From assembly GCA_019054805.1 (NCBI GenBank), contig JAHQIY010000007.1, forward strand, positions 5,833,501 to 5,897,500: a stretch of 64,000 nucleotides of DNA. The letters run 5' to 3'. The DNA is from Brachionus manjavacas (Eukaryota > Rotifera > Eurotatoria > Ploima > Brachionidae). The translations under genes and the position numbers were made by a program. Below, piece by piece: positions 63,929 through 64,000 of this stretch (position 1 is its first letter; the number at the start of each line of letters is the position of its first letter). Under the pieces are notes generated by a model. It did no database searches and had not been told where the DNA came from. It saw only the letters and a list, made by a program, of their open reading frames with translations.

Positions 63929-64000
63929 CATCGATTTCTTTCCTTTCATCTTCCTTTCATCTTCCTTTCCTCTTCCTTTCCTCTTCCTTTCCTCTTCCTT
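63929..64000. repeat. CTTCCTTTC tandem repeat at window edge
   Basis: Units of about 11 bp (TCTTCCTTTCM) repeat at least six times to the last base, with CAT and CCT variants. The array continues beyond the window, so its length is unknown. Pyrimidine-rich on this strand. Confidence 0.9.

Noticed and set aside
1..64000. tRNA, rRNA or CRISPR features
   Set aside because: I looked for cloverleaf-like boxes, rRNA cores and spaced direct repeats and found none that holds up; the only loose tRNA-like boxes are in the repeat at 41040-41345.

Overview
The window is eukaryotic, invertebrate-like genomic DNA. It is very AT-rich, with long A and T runs. Introns are GT-AG and mostly about 40-60 nt. The gene set is animal: ODR4, KCMF1, PIGW, TTC38, an IL-17-type cytokine and a rhodopsin-like receptor. 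Gaps are filled with decayed retrotransposons and foldback elements. A monogonont rotifer such as Brachionus fits best, but that is an inference from style and family content and was not tested by search. Gene models were built by hand by joining open frames across GT-AG sites with matching phase.

Layout. 1-408: a foldback element cut by the window edge. 2815-4354 (-): four-exon ODR4. 7419-8763 (+): two-exon KCMF1 E3 ligase. 10285-13795 (+): a nearly complete LINE with ORF1 and a damaged ORF2. 15079-15781 (+): a five-exon gene for a small secreted cysteine-rich protein with an EMI-like pattern. 16.8-22.5 kb: a transposon cluster holding LINE relics, a SAP/SWIM relic, a Mutator-like element with repeat-rich ends and the GIY-YIG end of a Penelope-like element. 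22783-33334 (-): PIGW copy A, whose third intron is swollen to 6.3 kb by nested transposons. 38305-39726 (-): intronless TTC38. 41652-45854 (-): PIGW copy B, with the same six-exon structure but a 54-nt third intron. 47005-47710: a foldback element with a 9-bp target duplication, then a long pentanucleotide repeat. 49090-50115 (+): an intronless seven-helix receptor. 50.6-55.6 kb: foldback elements and relics. 57363-57941 (+): a secreted IL-17-family protein. 59.6 kb: an OTU-protease relic. 61244-62030 (+): a PTB-like coding region whose C-terminal helix is detached. 62754-63724 (-): a two-exon Ser-rich single-pass membrane protein. 63929-64000: a short tandem repeat running off the window.

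The host genes do not form one pathway. ODR4 and the two PIGW copies all act at the ER membrane: receptor folding/traffic and GPI-anchor inositol acylation respectively. The receptor, IL-17 and EMI-like genes are secreted or surface products. The most informative parts are: the tandem intact PIGW pair around TTC38; the nested transposon stack inside one PIGW intron, which can be ordered from target duplications; LINE 3' ends built from three consecutive hairpins plus a trinucleotide tail; a Mutator-like element with 21-bp-spaced repeats in its ends; and three genes missed by single-ORF calling (EMI-like, both PIGW copies).
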